NCBI GenBank assembly: GCA_037127315.1
Contig: JBBBDQ010001688.1
Coordinates: 2,822,501 to 2,886,500 of the forward strand
Direction of reading: 5' to 3'
Length of the DNA stretch: 64,000 nucleotides
Source of the DNA: Ascarosepion bandense
Taxonomy: Eukaryota; Mollusca; Cephalopoda; Sepiida; Sepiidae
Shown: positions 1 to 11,794 of the stretch, piece by piece
Position numbering within the stretch: position 1 is the stretch's first letter
Layout of the letters: every line of letters begins with the position of its first letter
Made by a program: the position numbers and the translations under genes
Notes under the pieces: generated by a model
Seen by the model: the letters and a program-made list of their open reading frames with translations, nothing else
Databases searched by the model: none
Told to the model about the DNA's origin: nothing

Positions 1-230
1 TTTTTTTTATTATGCTAAATACAGTGTTGAAGATTTTCACCACAATCTTAGCCAGTAATTTGCAGGCTGTCCTCTTTAGTCAGATTGGCTTTGAAGAGTC
101 TTGGGCTGTGAAGGTCAGAACTATTCAGGACAACCTTCATTTGGTACCTTTGACTGTTGAGCAAGTTGACACTGAAGTAGCTCTGATCAAGTTAGGTTAG
201 TCCAAGGCATTTGATAGAGATAACCATTAA
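1..230 (+). pseudogene. Tx1/L1-like LINE reverse transcriptase fragment
   Basis: A short open stretch (12-200) translates to an RT N-terminal segment with the order VLKI..., TIQDNLHLV, QVDTEVALIKL, then after a stop SKAFDR, the start of RT motif A. The same order is recognisable at the end of the 60-64 kb element (LLNKVKDF near 63.57 kb), so this looks like a piece of the same Tx1/L1-like family. It runs off the left edge of the window, and its right end is lost before the target-site duplication of the next LINE. There is an in-frame stop and no complete domain. It is a dead fragment; family membership is inferred from sequence pattern only. Confidence 0.6.
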
Positions 231-325
231 TTTTTGTCCTAAATTTTTACTCTGATGAAATTGAATCAATGAACTGATTTGATTTCTTTTAATCATTATA
301 TTTCACTATTACCAATTTACAGCAA

Positions 326-349
326 CATATGTTTGTTACCCACTTTTTG
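326..349. repeat. Left target-site duplication of the 350-1774 LINE
   Basis: This 24-base block beginning CATATGTTTG and ending ACTTTTTG is repeated without mismatch at 1775-1798. The two copies bracket the LINE fragment exactly, as expected for target-primed reverse transcription. Confidence 0.9.
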
Positions 350-1774
350 GCGCAGGAGAAAAAAGGTGAATTGTACATGGTATTTGTTGACCTTACTAAA
401 GCTTTTGACACAGTGAACAGAGAGGCACTTTGGAAGGTACTGAAAAAGCTTGGAATACCAGATGCAATGCTTAAAGTTACTTTATAATTCTCTGACGGCA
501 TGAAAGGTACTGTAATCTCTGATGGATCTGCTTCGGATCCTTTTGATGTCTCAAACAGTACAAAACAAGGATGTGTGCTTGCTCCAGTTTTCTTTGCACT
601 GTATTTTTCAGTGATGCTTCAGCATGCTTACAGTGATTTCGATGGTGATGTGAACTTCCAATTCTGTACTAGTGGTGGATTATTTAACCATCAACACTTT
701 AAGGCGAAAATATTGCTAAGAACCCAAATAATATATGACATGCTATTTGCTGATGATGCTGCATTGGCCGCTACATTGTATGCTGAAGCACAGAAACTTG
801 TACATAGGTTTTCTGAAGCCAGTAAAGCATTTGGACTCACCATAAGTATTAAGAAAATTGAAGTAGTTCATCAGCCGCCTCCTCATCAAAAGCAAGTATA
901 TGGTGTGAAACAAAATCCTCCAGTTCATTCTTTTCCTGATGATTGCATAACAGGTGGGAAGAGTTTGAAATATGTTAAGTGTTTCACATATTTAGATAGC
1001 ATTGTAAACTCAAACGGATCTCTTGACGCTGAAATTGTAAAGCGATGGCAACATCAGCTTTTGGTAAACTTTGGCACCGCTTGTGGAATGACAGAGGTAT
1101 AAAGTTGGAAACAAAAATCAGAGTTTACAGAGCTGTTTTGACAACTCCCTTGTACAGTGCCGAGGCTTGGCCTTAACGCTCACATGTCATGCAGTTGGAT
1201 GTGTTTCACAAACACTGCCTTCGCACAATATGTGGATTTATCCTGAAGGACAATGTGTCCAATGCTGATCTGTTTGCAAAGTGTAGTGTCAGTGGTATTG
1301 AAACTTTTCTTATACAGTGTCAGTTGCGTTGGGTCGGACATGTCATCAGAATGAGTGACGATAGAATGCCTAAAATACTTTTGTATAGTCAGCTTCAGCA
1401 TGGTAAAAGGCGTGTTGGTCGCTCATTGTTGAGGTACAAGGATAAGCATAAGTATAATCAGACAGCAGCTAACATTCCACTGTCAACTTTTGAACAAATT
1501 ACTTCTTACAGGAAACTTTGGAGACTGACGTGTCACATTGCCTTACGAGTTTTTTAATCAGAAAAATACAAAAGCTCAGAATCAAAAGAAAAGAGGAAAG
1601 AAGTAGCTGCCAGACCAAGTGGCATTTCATTGAATACATTTTCGTGCAAGGCTTGTGGTCATGCCTGCAAGTCACTGACGGGGCTCAGGTCCCATGAAAG
1701 ACAAACACCAAACTGGAATTAGTTTTTGAGATGCTCATACATTGAAATCAACGAGAGAGAGAGTCCATCATCAT
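350..1774 (+). mobile_element. 5'-truncated LINE (RTE-like RT with C-terminal zinc finger)
   Basis: The insertion starts inside the RT domain and ends in a short (ATC)n tail (about 1763-1774). It is bracketed by a perfect 24-bp target-site duplication. Orientation, 5' truncation and simple-sequence 3' tail are classic LINE features, and the intact duplication argues that it is not very old. The coding remnant is described separately. The clade is tentative: the RT looks RTE-like, and I use that name without a phylogeny. Confidence 0.85.
351..1721 (+). pseudogene. Broken LINE ORF2: RT, connector and C-terminal zinc finger
   Basis: RT motif A reads FVDLTKAFDTVNRE (about 385-426), motif B reads TKQGCVLAP (about 560-587) and motif C reads MLFADDAALAAT (about 740-775). 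The connector includes QLRWVGHVIRMSD (about 1321-1359). The protein ends with CKACGHACKSLTGLRSHER (about 1648-1704), a C2H2-type finger that has lost its last histidine, and a TAG at 1719. Lesions are stop codons at about 485, 1174 and 1555 and one frameshift near 1040; otherwise the frame is readable throughout. It would have encoded the polymerase of a non-LTR retrotransposon but cannot make a full protein. 500-1102 and 1189-1557 are the longest surviving open pieces. Confidence 0.8.
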
Positions 1775-1798
1775 CATATGTTTGTTACCCACTTTTTG
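1775..1798. repeat. Right target-site duplication of the 350-1774 LINE
   Basis: Exact second copy of 326-349, immediately after the (ATC)n tail. Confidence 0.9.
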
Positions 1799-2031
1799 TT
1801 AAAAATGTTATTTTAATATTTTTGCATTTATTGCTGTAACAACATTTAGAATGTGAAAAAAAATAAAACTTAAATCACAAACATTAAATATTGAATGAAA
1901 ACTCAATTTTTCCTCTCACATCTTAGTTTTGAATTCAGAAATAACAGGGCATTTGTTTTTCTAAAGAAAAAATTGTTGACATCATTTTTCTCACTGAATG
2001 AATAAAGATAAATAAGTGATTATTAATTAAA

Positions 2032-3603
2032 TCAAACTGTTATAACTGATGCCATTGATTTATTGAGAGCTTGGTAAATGTTCGTCAGCATATTAGTGGT
2101 AGACCTGGCGATGTGGAACTGCTTCAGCATTGATAATAACCTCAAACACTTTGCCAAAAATTGGTAAGAGGCTGATAAAGTGATAAATAAAGTGGTCTGA
2201 GGGTTCTCCAGAGTTAAATACAAGAACCACAGAGGAGGGCTTCCAGCAGGCAGGAAATTAAGAAGCAGTGAGGCAATAGTTGTAGAGTTTGGAGAGCATG
2301 GAGGAGAGTTCAAGGGCATGTTTCTTCATGACGATGATTGGGATTCTGTCACTTCTGCTCACCTTATGGGCATCAGCTTTAAAATTACGTTAGAGACCAG
2401 TGAGGGGGTAATGTAAATGTCACAGTAGAGCCTCAGTTCTAGGTGGGAAGTCAGGTGCAGATACTCCAGATAAATCAAATGTGAAATTGGTTGAGAATCT
2501 GTGAGCAAAGCACTTGGCCTTGTCTGCTGAAGATGTGAGGACCTCAAATTTATTAATTAAAGGAGGAATTGAGGGCTTGCTGTTGTGTATCACATTTGCA
2601 GACCTGCCAGTAGTCTTTGGAGCTCAACTTGAGAGATGCTATATGCTGCTTCATTCTGTCAGCAAACAACAGCTTAGCATCATTTAGGATCCTCTTCCTC
2701 TCATTTCAAGCAGAGGCAAAAAGGTGTCTGTTATGGTCAGACACTTGGCTCTGATAAAGCTGGAAGAAGTGATTCCAGTGGGCAATAGCGGCTAAGCAAG
2801 CAAGGGAGAACCAGGGGAACAAATGGGATATATTAGAACTTCCTGGCTAGGATGAAAGCATTGATGCCAGCTTTAATCCAAGAGGAAACCTCAGATGCAG
2901 TTTTTAATGAGAAGACTAAAAACTTTGTTGCAAGGGATGTCACACAGAAAAATCGCAGAACAACTCAGTCTACTCTTTGGTAGCAGTAAGATATTCTGCT
3001 AGTCGAAGGTTCCTTGGAGGAAGGAGAGTGGAAAGAGATATTAGTGGAAACCACAGCATGATCAGAGTTGCCAAGAGGGCAAAGCTGCATGGCATGACAA
3101 GAGTCAGCGATAGAAGTGAAATAGAGATCTAGAAAGGAAGTTGGATCCATTGAAGTTATTGGGGAACTCCCCCACTTCTGTAAGTGATTGAGAAGTTCAT
3201 TGTATGAACATCAGCAAGATCTGTGACAGTTTTCTAGCCACTTGGCGTGATAGTATCAAAGTCTTAAAACACAAATATATTAGTGAACAGATGAGAGAAA
3301 ATGGCCTTGTCTATATTGTTTGAGATGTTGTCTAGTACGGAACAGTCAGGAGAGGAAGAGTAGTAGCAGTAGTAGAGAGAGAAAGTACAGCTAACCGAGC
3401 TTAGTAGAGAGGGACAGATGATCTGGAGTTTCAAGAGAAATCACCCTACCTAGCGAGAGATGTTTGCTGACATAAATGTCAAGTCCATGCATATGAACAT
3501 TGCAGTCCTTCCTAAAGAGGGAAAGGTAACCTGGCATATAGAAATCAGAGAAAGGGTTAGAAGGGTCAAGGTTAGTTTCACAGATAGCTAAGATTTCAGG
3601 TGA
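2032..3603 (-). mobile_element. Jockey-type LINE fragment (endonuclease to RT N-terminus)
   Basis: Read on the minus strand from 3603, the segment matches the 33-36 kb element in order: ILAICETNLDP (endonuclease glutamate), PLGNSDHAVVS (SDH motif, about 3050-3080), RISYCYQRVD, then the RT N-terminal part ending YQALNKSMASV at about 2035. It is broken into short frames at 2965-3150, 2359-2547 and 2032-2319 by many stops and shifts. It lacks both the 5' end and the RT catalytic core and 3' end. Losing the 3' half is unusual for a LINE and implies later deletion near 2035. It is non-coding today. Confidence 0.85.
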
Positions 3604-3605
3604 TT

Positions 3606-3745
3606 TGCTTGTTTGTTTAACGGCCTATCAACATCTAAAGGGTCATTTAAGGCCAGAAGTGTATTTTTATTTTAAATGAGTTATTCCCTGGAAAAAGGCA
3701 TATTCGGAACACAGCATGCTATTTTACCCATAGCTAGGAGGAAAT
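3606..3745 (-). repeat. Short dispersed element sharing ends with 18.77-19.08 kb
   Basis: On the minus strand it starts near a CTAGCTATGGGTAAAA motif and ends GTTGATAGGCCGTTAAACAA. The insertion inside the Gypsy element at 18.77-19.08 kb has the same two ends (AGCTATGGGCAAA and GGTTGATATGCCATTAAAC). The ending also resembles that of the composite SINEs at 22.1 and 42.98 kb. It sits exactly between two LINE remnants. Class unresolved; probably a SINE or a LINE tail. Confidence 0.5.
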
Positions 3746-3785
3746 GTTATAGTTTATATATCTATGTTGAAGCTATTTAATAAAG

Positions 3786-4985
3786 TTAAATTTTATTAAA
3801 TAGGTCAATTTTCCGAAGGAAGGCTAGTATTTTGTCCATGTTGATGTTTACAAATAAAGATCTTAAGTTCTGTACTTTATAAAACTGTTGACAAATTTTT
3901 GCCAGGTCTGTACAATCAATTAGTATATGTCTTATGCTATTATTCATCTGGCATTTAGAGCATTTGGGCAGATCTACTCCTCTTAATATCCAGGAGTGGG
4001 TAAAAAAGGTGTGTCCTGTCCTAATTTGAGCCAGTATTACCTCTTCCTTTCTGGATTTCCTTAATACACCTCTCCACTCTCCCAAATTTGGTTTAATTTG
4101 GAAGAGTTTGTTGTTCTGACAGGTCGACCAACGTTTTTGCCATTTGAGTTGAATATATCTTTTTATTGCAGGCCTTTGATCTGTGAATGGGACCTTCATA
4201 TTGAAGATATCCTCTCTCAGAGACTCCTTTGCAGCCATGTCCGCTTTCATGTTACCATGAATGCCAATGTGGCTGGGGATCCAACAAAAGACAATATTCT
4301 TGGTTTTGTTCATCACGTTTAATCGATTTAAAAGTTTAATGATAATCGGGTTATTAAGATTCTTGTTGTGGATGGACAATAGTACAGAGAGTGAATCAGA
4401 GAATATAACGAAGCTGTCACTTACATTGTCAGTGATTAGATCAAGTGCCAGCTCAACAGCTGTGGCTTCACCACTAAAAATTGATGCTCCATTGGGTAGG
4501 TGTCTTTCTTTTGTGACGTTATCTAGTAGGGCACAGCATCCACATTTCTCACCTTCTTTCGATCCATCTGTGTATACATGTTTATAGGAAGGGAAACTAT
4601 CGACAATCTTGTTCAGTTCTTCGTAGAAATCAGTAGGGTTGGTCTTTGATTTAGGGAATTTGGTGAGATTTAGCAATACTGTTGGTTGGATGATTTCCCA
4701 TGGAGGGCTTTCTGAAAGGAGTGATTTGAGGATTCGTTCCAGGTTTATATTGGATTCTCTGATGATTTCTTTCATCCTTAGGCCAAATATTTTAATTGTT
4801 TTCTTTTTCCTATCATAGAGAGGGTGATATAATGGGTTTACAATACAGTCATAGACAGGATTGGATGGGCAAGAGAGGATTTTGGTCAAATATTGTAAAG
4901 CTAGTTTGTTGCGGCGAATTGATAATGGCGGTTCATTGGCTTCTGCATATAGACTATCAATGGGAGAAGTTCGAAAGGCTCCCAA
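3786..4985 (-). pseudogene. LINE ORF2 C-terminal part: RNase H domain and terminal zinc motif
   Basis: This 399-codon open stretch is the longest surviving part of the I-group element. RNase H residues are in place: YTDGS (D140), SGEATAVELAL (E173/E178), FSDSLS (D197) and WIPSHIGIHGNMKAD (H239, D249). A terminal PKCSKCQ...HILIDC motif near residues 345-365 is the zinc-binding tail seen in I and related LINEs. RNase H would remove the RNA template during cDNA synthesis. The first ~130 residues are the RT-RNase H linker. The start methionine is only the first ATG after an upstream frameshift, not a real start. Intact active-site residues imply relatively recent loss of function. Confidence 0.85.
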
Positions 4986-6434
4986 GGCCAGTCTAAGCCC
5001 CTAATGATGAAGTGTCTAATGACTTTGTATATGACATTCTGGCGGCACCATATATGTAGCAGCCGTAGTCCAATTTTGATCGCACTAATGATCTATATAA
5101 CTTGTCTATCAGCTCCCCAATCTGTGTTGGCAATAACTCACATCAGCTGGATAGCTTTGTTACATTTGTTTTTTAAGTGCTTGATGTGTGAAATAAAGGT
5201 GAGCTTTTTATCCAGTATTAGTCCTAAAAATTTATGTTGGTCTACAACGGGAATCTGAGTCTCGTCCAGTTTTAACAGAGGATCTGGATGTAATTTTCTA
5301 AGCTCGCAAAAGTGCATGCATTTTGTTTTGTTAGTGAAGAACTTAAATCCATTCTTGGTTGACCATTTTTTTTATTTTGTCAATGCATTGTTGAAGCTGC
5401 TGCTCAATTATGTGGATATACCTTGAGCTGTAGCAGATTAAAAAAAAATCGACATACAGTGAGCAATCCACACCTGGATTTATACATCCAACAATATAAT
5501 TGATTTTTAAGTTAAATAATGTTACAGATAAAATACTCCCCTGTGGGTCTCCCATTTCCTGTTCCTTGGGGTCCGAGAGGCATGCTCCTACACAGACATT
5601 AAATAATCTATTGTTTAAAAAGTTATTGATGAAAATAGGTAGTCTTACCATCAGTCCAGCTTCTTTGAGATTTTTCATGATACCATATCTCCACGTGGTA
5701 TCGTATGCCTTTTCCAAGTCAAAGAAAATAGCAGTAATGTTTTTTTTGGATAAAGGCATTCCTAATAAAAGTTTCCAGTCTTATTAAATGATCCATAGTA
5801 CTCTGCTGTTTTCGGAAACTACATTGAAGATTGGTTTTTTGAAATCAATAAAACAATGACCATCTAATCTGTTATTAACCATTCTTTCAAGAGTCTTACA
5901 TACACAGCTTGTTAGTGCTATGGGGTGGTGATTGGAGGGGTCAGATGCATCTTTTCCTGGTTTTACTACAGGAATGACTATGGCTTGTTTCCATATGGCA
6001 GGTATATTACCACTGATCCAGATGTCATTAAAAATAGATAGTAAATACTTCAATGATTGATCAGGTAGTTGTTTTAAGAACTCATACGATATCTCATCTG
6101 GTCCCTCGGCTGTGTTATTAGCCTTCTTTAATGAATGCTTTAGTTCAGTAATAGAAAAAGGTTTATTATACTCTTCTTCATTATTACTTTTAAAGTTCAG
6201 CTTGATTTTTTCTGATTCCTGTTTAATAGTCTGGAATTTTTTACTATGATTTTTGGATGACGAGTTATTTGCAAGAGAGTCTGCAAGCAGGTTGCCCATG
6301 TCTTTTTTTGGGGTTATTTTGTTGTTATTTATACAGAGGTGCTTGAGTGGGGGGACTGATGTTTTTTCCTGAAATTTTCCGCACCATATTCCATATGGTT
6401 TTACTTTTGGTGTTATTATTAATTTCGGAAACAA
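4986..6434 (-). pseudogene. LINE ORF2 reverse transcriptase domain (broken)
   Basis: The frame 5784-6434 holds the RT N-terminus (PDEISYEFLKQLP, GNIPAIWKQAIVIPVVKPGK, HHPIALTSCVCKTLERMV). The frame 5343-5759 holds motif A (FFDLEKAYDTTWR), motif B (DPQGSILSVTLF) and motif C reading YVDF in place of the catalytic YVDD or YADD. A thumb-like stretch, KFLGLILDKKLTFISHIKHL, lies at about 5175-5240 in another frame. Frameshifts separate the pieces, and the lost second aspartate of motif C would itself abolish polymerase activity. Confidence 0.85.
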
Positions 6435-6599
6435 AGCTCTTCCATGACTCCCGTTTGGCTTCTTTTATTATTTGGCGTGCTTTAGCCCTGTAATTTTTAA
6501 AATGGTTTCAATTCTGAACAGCGGGTTGGTGGTTGAATTTTCTTCATGCAGCACACCGTAGCCTGATAGCCTTTTTACAATCGTCATTAAACCAAAGCC

Positions 6600-7440
6600 A
6601 GCCATACTTATTTCATGAAGTTGTTTTAGGGATACATTCCTCAGCTATAGAAATAATAGTATCTGTAAAATGAGTGATCGGGTCTTTCTCATGTTTTCCA
6701 GGTAGGAGTTTATATTTGCATAATTGTTTGAATTTATTCCAGTTGGCTTTTTTAAGGTTCCAGTGAGGTATTTTTGATATTGTTTCAGGGCCAGTATGTT
6801 CTAATGTTATTGGGAAGTGGTCACTTCCACATGTATCCTCATGAACAGTCCAGTCGTAATCCATAAAGATACTTGAATCACTTATAGAAAGATCAATTGC
6901 TGAGAACGTGTTTGTAGCAGAGTCAATAAAAGTTGGTTTCTTATTATATATACATATAAAATGTTATCAACAATCACAACATATTATGATTCCTCTTCTG
7001 TTTGTGTCTGAGCATCCCCAACCAGTGTTGTGACTGTTTAAGTCACCTAATAGTAAGAAGGGACGAGGGAGTTGGTTAATAAGATTTTCTTTTTGTTTCG
7101 TCTATAGGGTCATTTGGAGGTAGATAAATAGAGCAAACTGTGACAGTCTAATGTCAGGTGGTTGTAATGGCAATTGCCTGTAAATTAGTTTGTAAATTTA
7201 TCTGGCTTTGTGCTATTTTATTATTGATAAGAATGGATGTTCCTCTGGAAGCTCTACATGGGTTATTTACAATGTGGTTGTATTCATAGAAGTTGTGGAG
7301 TTTAATGCTTTCAGATGGTTTTAAAAAAGTTTCTTGTAAACATATTATTATAGGAGATGGACTGGATATTAGTAGAAGAAGTTCATTCAGATTGGCTTTT
7401 ATACCTCTGCAAGTCCATTGAATTATTTTGCTGGCCATGG
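6600..7440 (-). pseudogene. LINE ORF2 endonuclease domain (broken)
   Basis: The frame starting at 7438 reads IIQWTCRGI (usual Asn of NxRG replaced by Thr), then ICLQETFL with the catalytic glutamate, then ASRGTSILIN. A middle piece near 6980-7065 reads FLLLGDLNSHN (metal-binding D and N), and the frame 6613-6864 has CGSDHFPITL, the SDH catalytic triplet. This is the order of the exonuclease-endonuclease-phosphatase fold that nicks target DNA for LINE insertion. The domain is split by frameshifts and is non-functional. Confidence 0.8.
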
Positions 7441-7466
7441 TTAAATTTTATGTATTTGATTTCCGT

Positions 7467-8737
7467 TTATCTTTGAGAATTGAGGTGGTTGTTTTCTACA
7501 GGAGGGATGCTCTCTGTTTCCACGTCTTCTGAATCTACAGATGTGCATCGGTTTTGTTTTTTTTTGGTGTTTTTCTCCACTACAGTTCTTCGTTTAGAAG
7601 AAGATCTCTGTACAGTCTGCTCCTGAGTAGTAGTGACTTTCTTTGGGGGAGGGGACTTATATTCCTTCCGTAAAGTCGATTTTTTTGGGATAGTTTCCCT
7701 CTGGAGAAGAGGTTTTTGTTTCGCCATAGAGGTATTTAATGTTGAAGGTTTTTCCATGCTTGAAGGTTCAGTGTTTTTGTCAGATTCAGTGAGTGGATTA
7801 ATTTCTTTCAAGAAAGTAAGTTTTGATAATTTACTGAGTAGGAGTTTGCAAGAATGGCATTCTTGTTTTTCAAAGTTGTTTGGTTTTGGTTTAGTAACTG
7901 ATGTATATGATTTAGTGGGGAATAAGCCAGTTGTTTCGACTATCTTTCTAGCTTCAGAGAAGGATATATTACGTGTAAACTTGATAGTGTTGATCTCTTT
8001 CTTTTTTTCCAGATTATACATTGTTTGGAGTCTGATGGGTGATCTTCAAGACAATGAACACATTTTGCTTTTTTTGTTACATTCTTGCCCATGGTGGTCA
8101 GAATCTCTTTCTCTACATCTTCTGCATGTTGGAAGTCTCGTGCACCTGTCCTCATGGTGTCCAAAAAGTTGACAATTGAAGCACCGTAGAGGGTTTGGGA
8201 TGTACTGGCTGACCTTTTCAATTGTAAATCCTATTTTTAATTCCTTCGGGGCTTTGGGGAGGTTGAAAGTGAATATATATGTGTTTGTTTCGATGACATC
8301 TGTTCCTTTTCTAATTTGAGTACGTTGTACATGTATTACACCTTGTGTTTTTAGCAGAGTTTTAATTTTTTTCGATAGTGCAGAATGAAAGCTTCTGACT
8401 ACACCTCTAGATTTGTTCAGTGTGTTGTGTGGATATGCTTTTATCTTTATTTCAGAAAAGGTTTTCATTTTTAAAAGTGTATCAGAATGATTTTTTTTCT
8501 ACTTGGACAAGTAGCGTACCATTTTTAAGTTTCTTCCCCATCTTTGGTACTATAGCACCAGAAAGTACTTTTTCAATAACAAATGGGGATATCTTTGTTA
8601 ATTGTTTTTCTTCTAACGACTCCAAAACAAACTGAGGAAGATGTTTTGTAATAATAACCTCACTTTCTGAGTGATGGAGATTCTATATGGGGGCGTTTGG
8701 AATATTTATCAGACATACTATATAATATATTATTCAT
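7467..8737 (-). pseudogene. LINE ORF1 (RNA-binding, CCHC zinc knuckles), frameshifted
   Basis: The most likely start is the ATG at 8737 (MNNILYSMSDKYSKRPHIES). A frameshift near 8660 continues with LTKISPFVIEKVLSG; another near 8465 leads into 8046-8468. That part reads NTYIFTFNLPKAPKELKIG, then three Cys/His knuckles starting RCFNCQLFGHHEDRC, TCRRCRERDSDHHGQEC. A low-complexity, Lys/Ser/Thr-rich tail lies in 7467-8021 in a further frame. This is the layout of the ORF1 nucleic-acid chaperone of I and jockey-group LINEs. ORF1 precedes the ORF2 endonuclease by about 30 bases, as expected for one bicistronic transcript. Multiple shifts make it a pseudogene. Confidence 0.8.
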
Positions 8738-9129
8738 TGGAGGGTTATCCCCACCCACCAAACCAGGCTGGAGCCCACGAACGGGATCTGTCAGCGGGGA
8801 AACCCATTCGCCCTGACTGATCAGGGACTTCCCCTCCAATATACTCAACGCCACGAGAGACCCGGAGCACCTGTCTCCTCCCTCTGTACACCACCCCATG
8901 ATGTAGGTGCACAGCTGGATGGCTTGCAGCCATGTCCGGGCCTATGTATCTTGCACTGCCGATTGACCCTTAGCCAGCGCCTTCTAACATCTATTCATAG
9001 AAAGCTGGTGGTAGTTTTCTTATATATAACTTTCCATGGTCTGGTAGTTTTTTTTTTGGGGGGGGGGGGAATATGTATGGTAGGATACATCAGTCTTGGT
9101 AGAAAATGTTTTTGGAGGGTATGTTTGGG

Positions 9130-9405
9130 AGTAGATGTTAGGGCTTGACCTGACCAGCCGGTTGATCGGATCGGGCCTCTCCGACCGCCCGTCTAGCCCA
9201 GGTAAGGGCTGAAGTGATGTGTTGCAGGACCATGACCTCTTTTTGCACCCGGGCCATGGCCTGCTCAATCACCAGGATCCCATCCCCAGACCACACAGGT
9301 CGCCGCCCACAGCCAAAAGGTGGCCCCATTGAGAGACATTTACTCTCTGCAGGGGGGCAGTTGTCGTATTCTGATGCCCCGCCAACAAGGCAGGATTTCA
9401 GGTGA
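9130..9405. other. GC-rich unassigned segment upstream of the I-group LINE
   Basis: This stretch is much richer in G and C than its surroundings and is open on both strands for about 63 codons (9138-9329 minus, 9214-9405 plus). I recognise no domain. It could be the 5' leader of the I-group LINE or a fragment of another retroelement. Confidence 0.35.
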
Positions 9406-9499
9406 GTTTATGTACAAGATTCAACACCATAAAAGTTGGTACAGATATGGATGCTTGAGAAAGAGATGTTAAGTTATTTTTGTTTAGCCAGTTTAGTTT

Positions 9500-9938
9500 T
9501 AATTGAGTATTATCTTAATTAGAGATTTTTTGGTAAGGAGGGGCCTGTAGCAGTAGTATCAGTTGGTCATGAAATGTGATGTGTAGGAATGGAACTGGTG
9601 CAGACTGCAGCATAATGTGGCCTCAGGGTTGCCCACCAGAGACACTTGCAAGGACACCCATCCATGCATGATACGGCACTTCAAGAAACCTCAATATTAC
9701 TCAATTGTTAATCAGAGCAGCCTCTCAAGACACTAAGCAACTAACTACCAGTCATCAGAATTAAGAGATGTTGCTATCATTCATACACATAACAAAAAGT
9801 TTACAACAGCACTACTATTAAAACCGGAGGAGAGGAAAGAAACCAAGAACCTCTTCCTAAACAGGAAACAAGGGATGAGCCTCTACTCCTGTTTAAAAGA
9901 GAGGAGTATGAACCACAGTAGTTGTAAGGCCTATCTAC

Positions 9939-9971
<33 letters not shown>
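9500..9971 (+). repeat. Repeat also present (inverted) at 32.69-33.12 kb, ending in an A-run
   Basis: The block with CTGCAGCATAATGTGGCCTC (9610-9629) through GAAACAAGGGATGAG is the reverse complement of 32.69-33.12 kb with moderate divergence. It ends in a run of about 30 A (9942-9971); the other copy also abuts an A/T run. Either it is a retroposed sequence with a poly(A) tail, or it is the leader of the jockey-type LINE copied in antisense. Both A-runs are followed by a similar TAAGTTTTAACTTA-like sequence, which I cannot explain. Confidence 0.6.
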
Positions 9972-9974
<3 letters not shown>

Positions 9975-10954
9975 AAGGAAAAAAAAATTTACTAAGTTTT
10001 AACTTAATCAGGAGATCCCTTTATAGTCACTACAAGAGACTTAAGATACACTTTTTTTTAGAAATTCAAAGGAAAATAAATAAAATCAGCCATTGTTGGC
10101 AGAACAACTACAAACCAGTATCAAGAGTTAACTTAAATCTTAACTGGCACAAATATATTTAAAGATTTATGCAACACTTTATGCAAGAAAAAAAAAAATT
10201 AAATTTTTAAAAATTAAATGTTCAGAAAAATAGATTCAATCAAGTTTACCAGAAATCTGCTGCCATCAGGATATTAACCGAATTGAGTGAAAGAAAATTC
10301 ATCATGGTGAATTCAATTTCACTTTTTATCAGTTATTAATTCAGTCAGCAAGGAGCTTTCTTGACAAGATATTATATCCAATATATACACACGAGAGAGA
10401 GAGAGCCTTTACATTTTTAAATAACTAAATACATCCTGTCTGTGTCCCCTTTTTTGTGTCTATTGAGTTCAAAAGCTTTTTGTGTATGTATATATTTTCT
10501 AATAAGATTTGTTTTTGTGTATTCCTTTGTTTGTATTATATGTATCTGATGTGTCTATTTTCAATTTATTTCTGGTTTAAATAATACAAGCTTTGCTTCC
10601 TCTGTTAAAAATGTTTTTTAAAAATATTTTGAGTAAATTTATTTTTCAACAGTCTGAAAAAGATAATGTAAGTAAATTTACATTGTCAAAATAAATCTTG
10701 ATTTATAACCTTTATATATATATATATATAAAAATATATAAAATTTTGAAGAGAGGATTTGCAAAGCCTGTTGAAGGTTGAAATGTACACATAAAACATG
10801 GAAGTGAAATAGATATTTTCTAAGCTGTACTTAGATGTAGCACTAGGCCTAATATATGGGGCTCCCAGTGAGGAGCGCGCTCACTATTTTGTTATAATTG
10901 TTCCAGCGAGACAAGTTTGCTAACTATTACATCACTTCAAGGTGTCCATGAATG
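9972..10954. other. AT-rich intergenic sequence, no gene seen
   Basis: Nothing coding is visible. It contains A/T-rich low-complexity sequence, a GA run near 10391-10405 and a (TA)n tract at about 10713-10730. Confidence 0.6.
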
Positions 10955-11174
10955 ATATTCTGAGCCTTATTTTTGATTAGTAAATATAATCTTCACTTAT
11001 TAACTTAACATAATTGGGACAATGAAAGAAATTTTAAGATTTTAGATACTTTATAAATTATTATAATTAAAAAATAAAAATTAAAAGCTTATTTAAATAA
11101 AAAAATGAGTTTTATTGCATTTTTTTTATTTCACTATTCAGAGCAGATTATAGGAAAAGTAACAACTAGTTGAG

Positions 11175-11206
<32 letters not shown>

Positions 11207-11780
11207 TGATTTACATTCACCAAGGAGTTTTGTATTTAATTAAAAGAAACTAGTGGAAAGTAGTCAATTTCATGAAATTACGTCGAGTGGGAGCAGGGGT
11301 AACAGGTGTAAAAAAAAAAAAAAATTTTTACCAAGATTTTATAAAAATAATGCTTTCAATATTAGTTTCAGTCATTTGTGAATTAGTTGTGAAAGTTTCA
11401 TAAAAATCTGACCAGTATTTGATTTTTGCAAAAATTTCTAAATGTTTTTCACAGGCAAAAAAATGAGTTGTCATATTACATTTGACACAAACTCTAGTAA
11501 AAATCTGGTCACTCACTGACAAGAAAAGTTTTTTTTAACCAAAATTTTGAAGATGTTAGAAAGGATTAAAAAATTATAAAATTAAAAAATACTTTCATCT
11601 TAAACAATAAACATTGTGATGATAAAACTTTGTTTATTTTATTAAGTTTGGAGTCTATTAACATCAAACTATGCCGTGTTTTAAGCCAATGAGTGGGGGT
11701 ACCTAACTTAGTATTTGGCTGTCCAATCTTGACACTAAAGGAATACAAAGATTGATGTGATAAGATAAGGTGGTATATCA
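10955..11780 (+). repeat. Dispersed AT-rich repeat, family R1 copy 1
   Basis: The order TTGATTAGTAAATATA, AAAAGCTTAT(T)TAAATAAA, GAGCAGATT, ATTTTTGCAAAAATTTC and CCAAAATTTTGAA...TTAGAAAGGATT recurs in the same order at 36.26-37.3 kb and, less completely, at 57.6-58.35 kb. Contains A-runs at 11176-11203 and 11310-11325. No coding domain; class unknown. Confidence 0.65.
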
Positions 11781-11794
11781 ACTGGATGTTGTTA

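Larger units (their letters stand above)
3760..9070 (-). mobile_element. Nearly full-length, inactivated I-group LINE
   Basis: The minus strand carries, in order, a GC-richer leader, an ORF1 with CCHC knuckles, an apurinic-type endonuclease, reverse transcriptase, RNase H and a terminal zinc-binding motif. RNase H after RT is typical of the I group (I, Loa, R1, Outcast and relatives) and absent from the classic Jockey clade, so the I group is preferred. Several frameshifts and stops break ORF1 and ORF2. The 3' end is close to the ORF2 stop at 3786. The 5' end is not sharply visible; the homopolymer at 9048-9069 is a candidate boundary. Confidence 0.8.

Noticed and set aside
7633..8172. 179-codon plus-strand ORF
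   Set aside because: Antisense of the Lys/Ser-rich ORF1 of the I-group LINE; composition is explained by the other strand.
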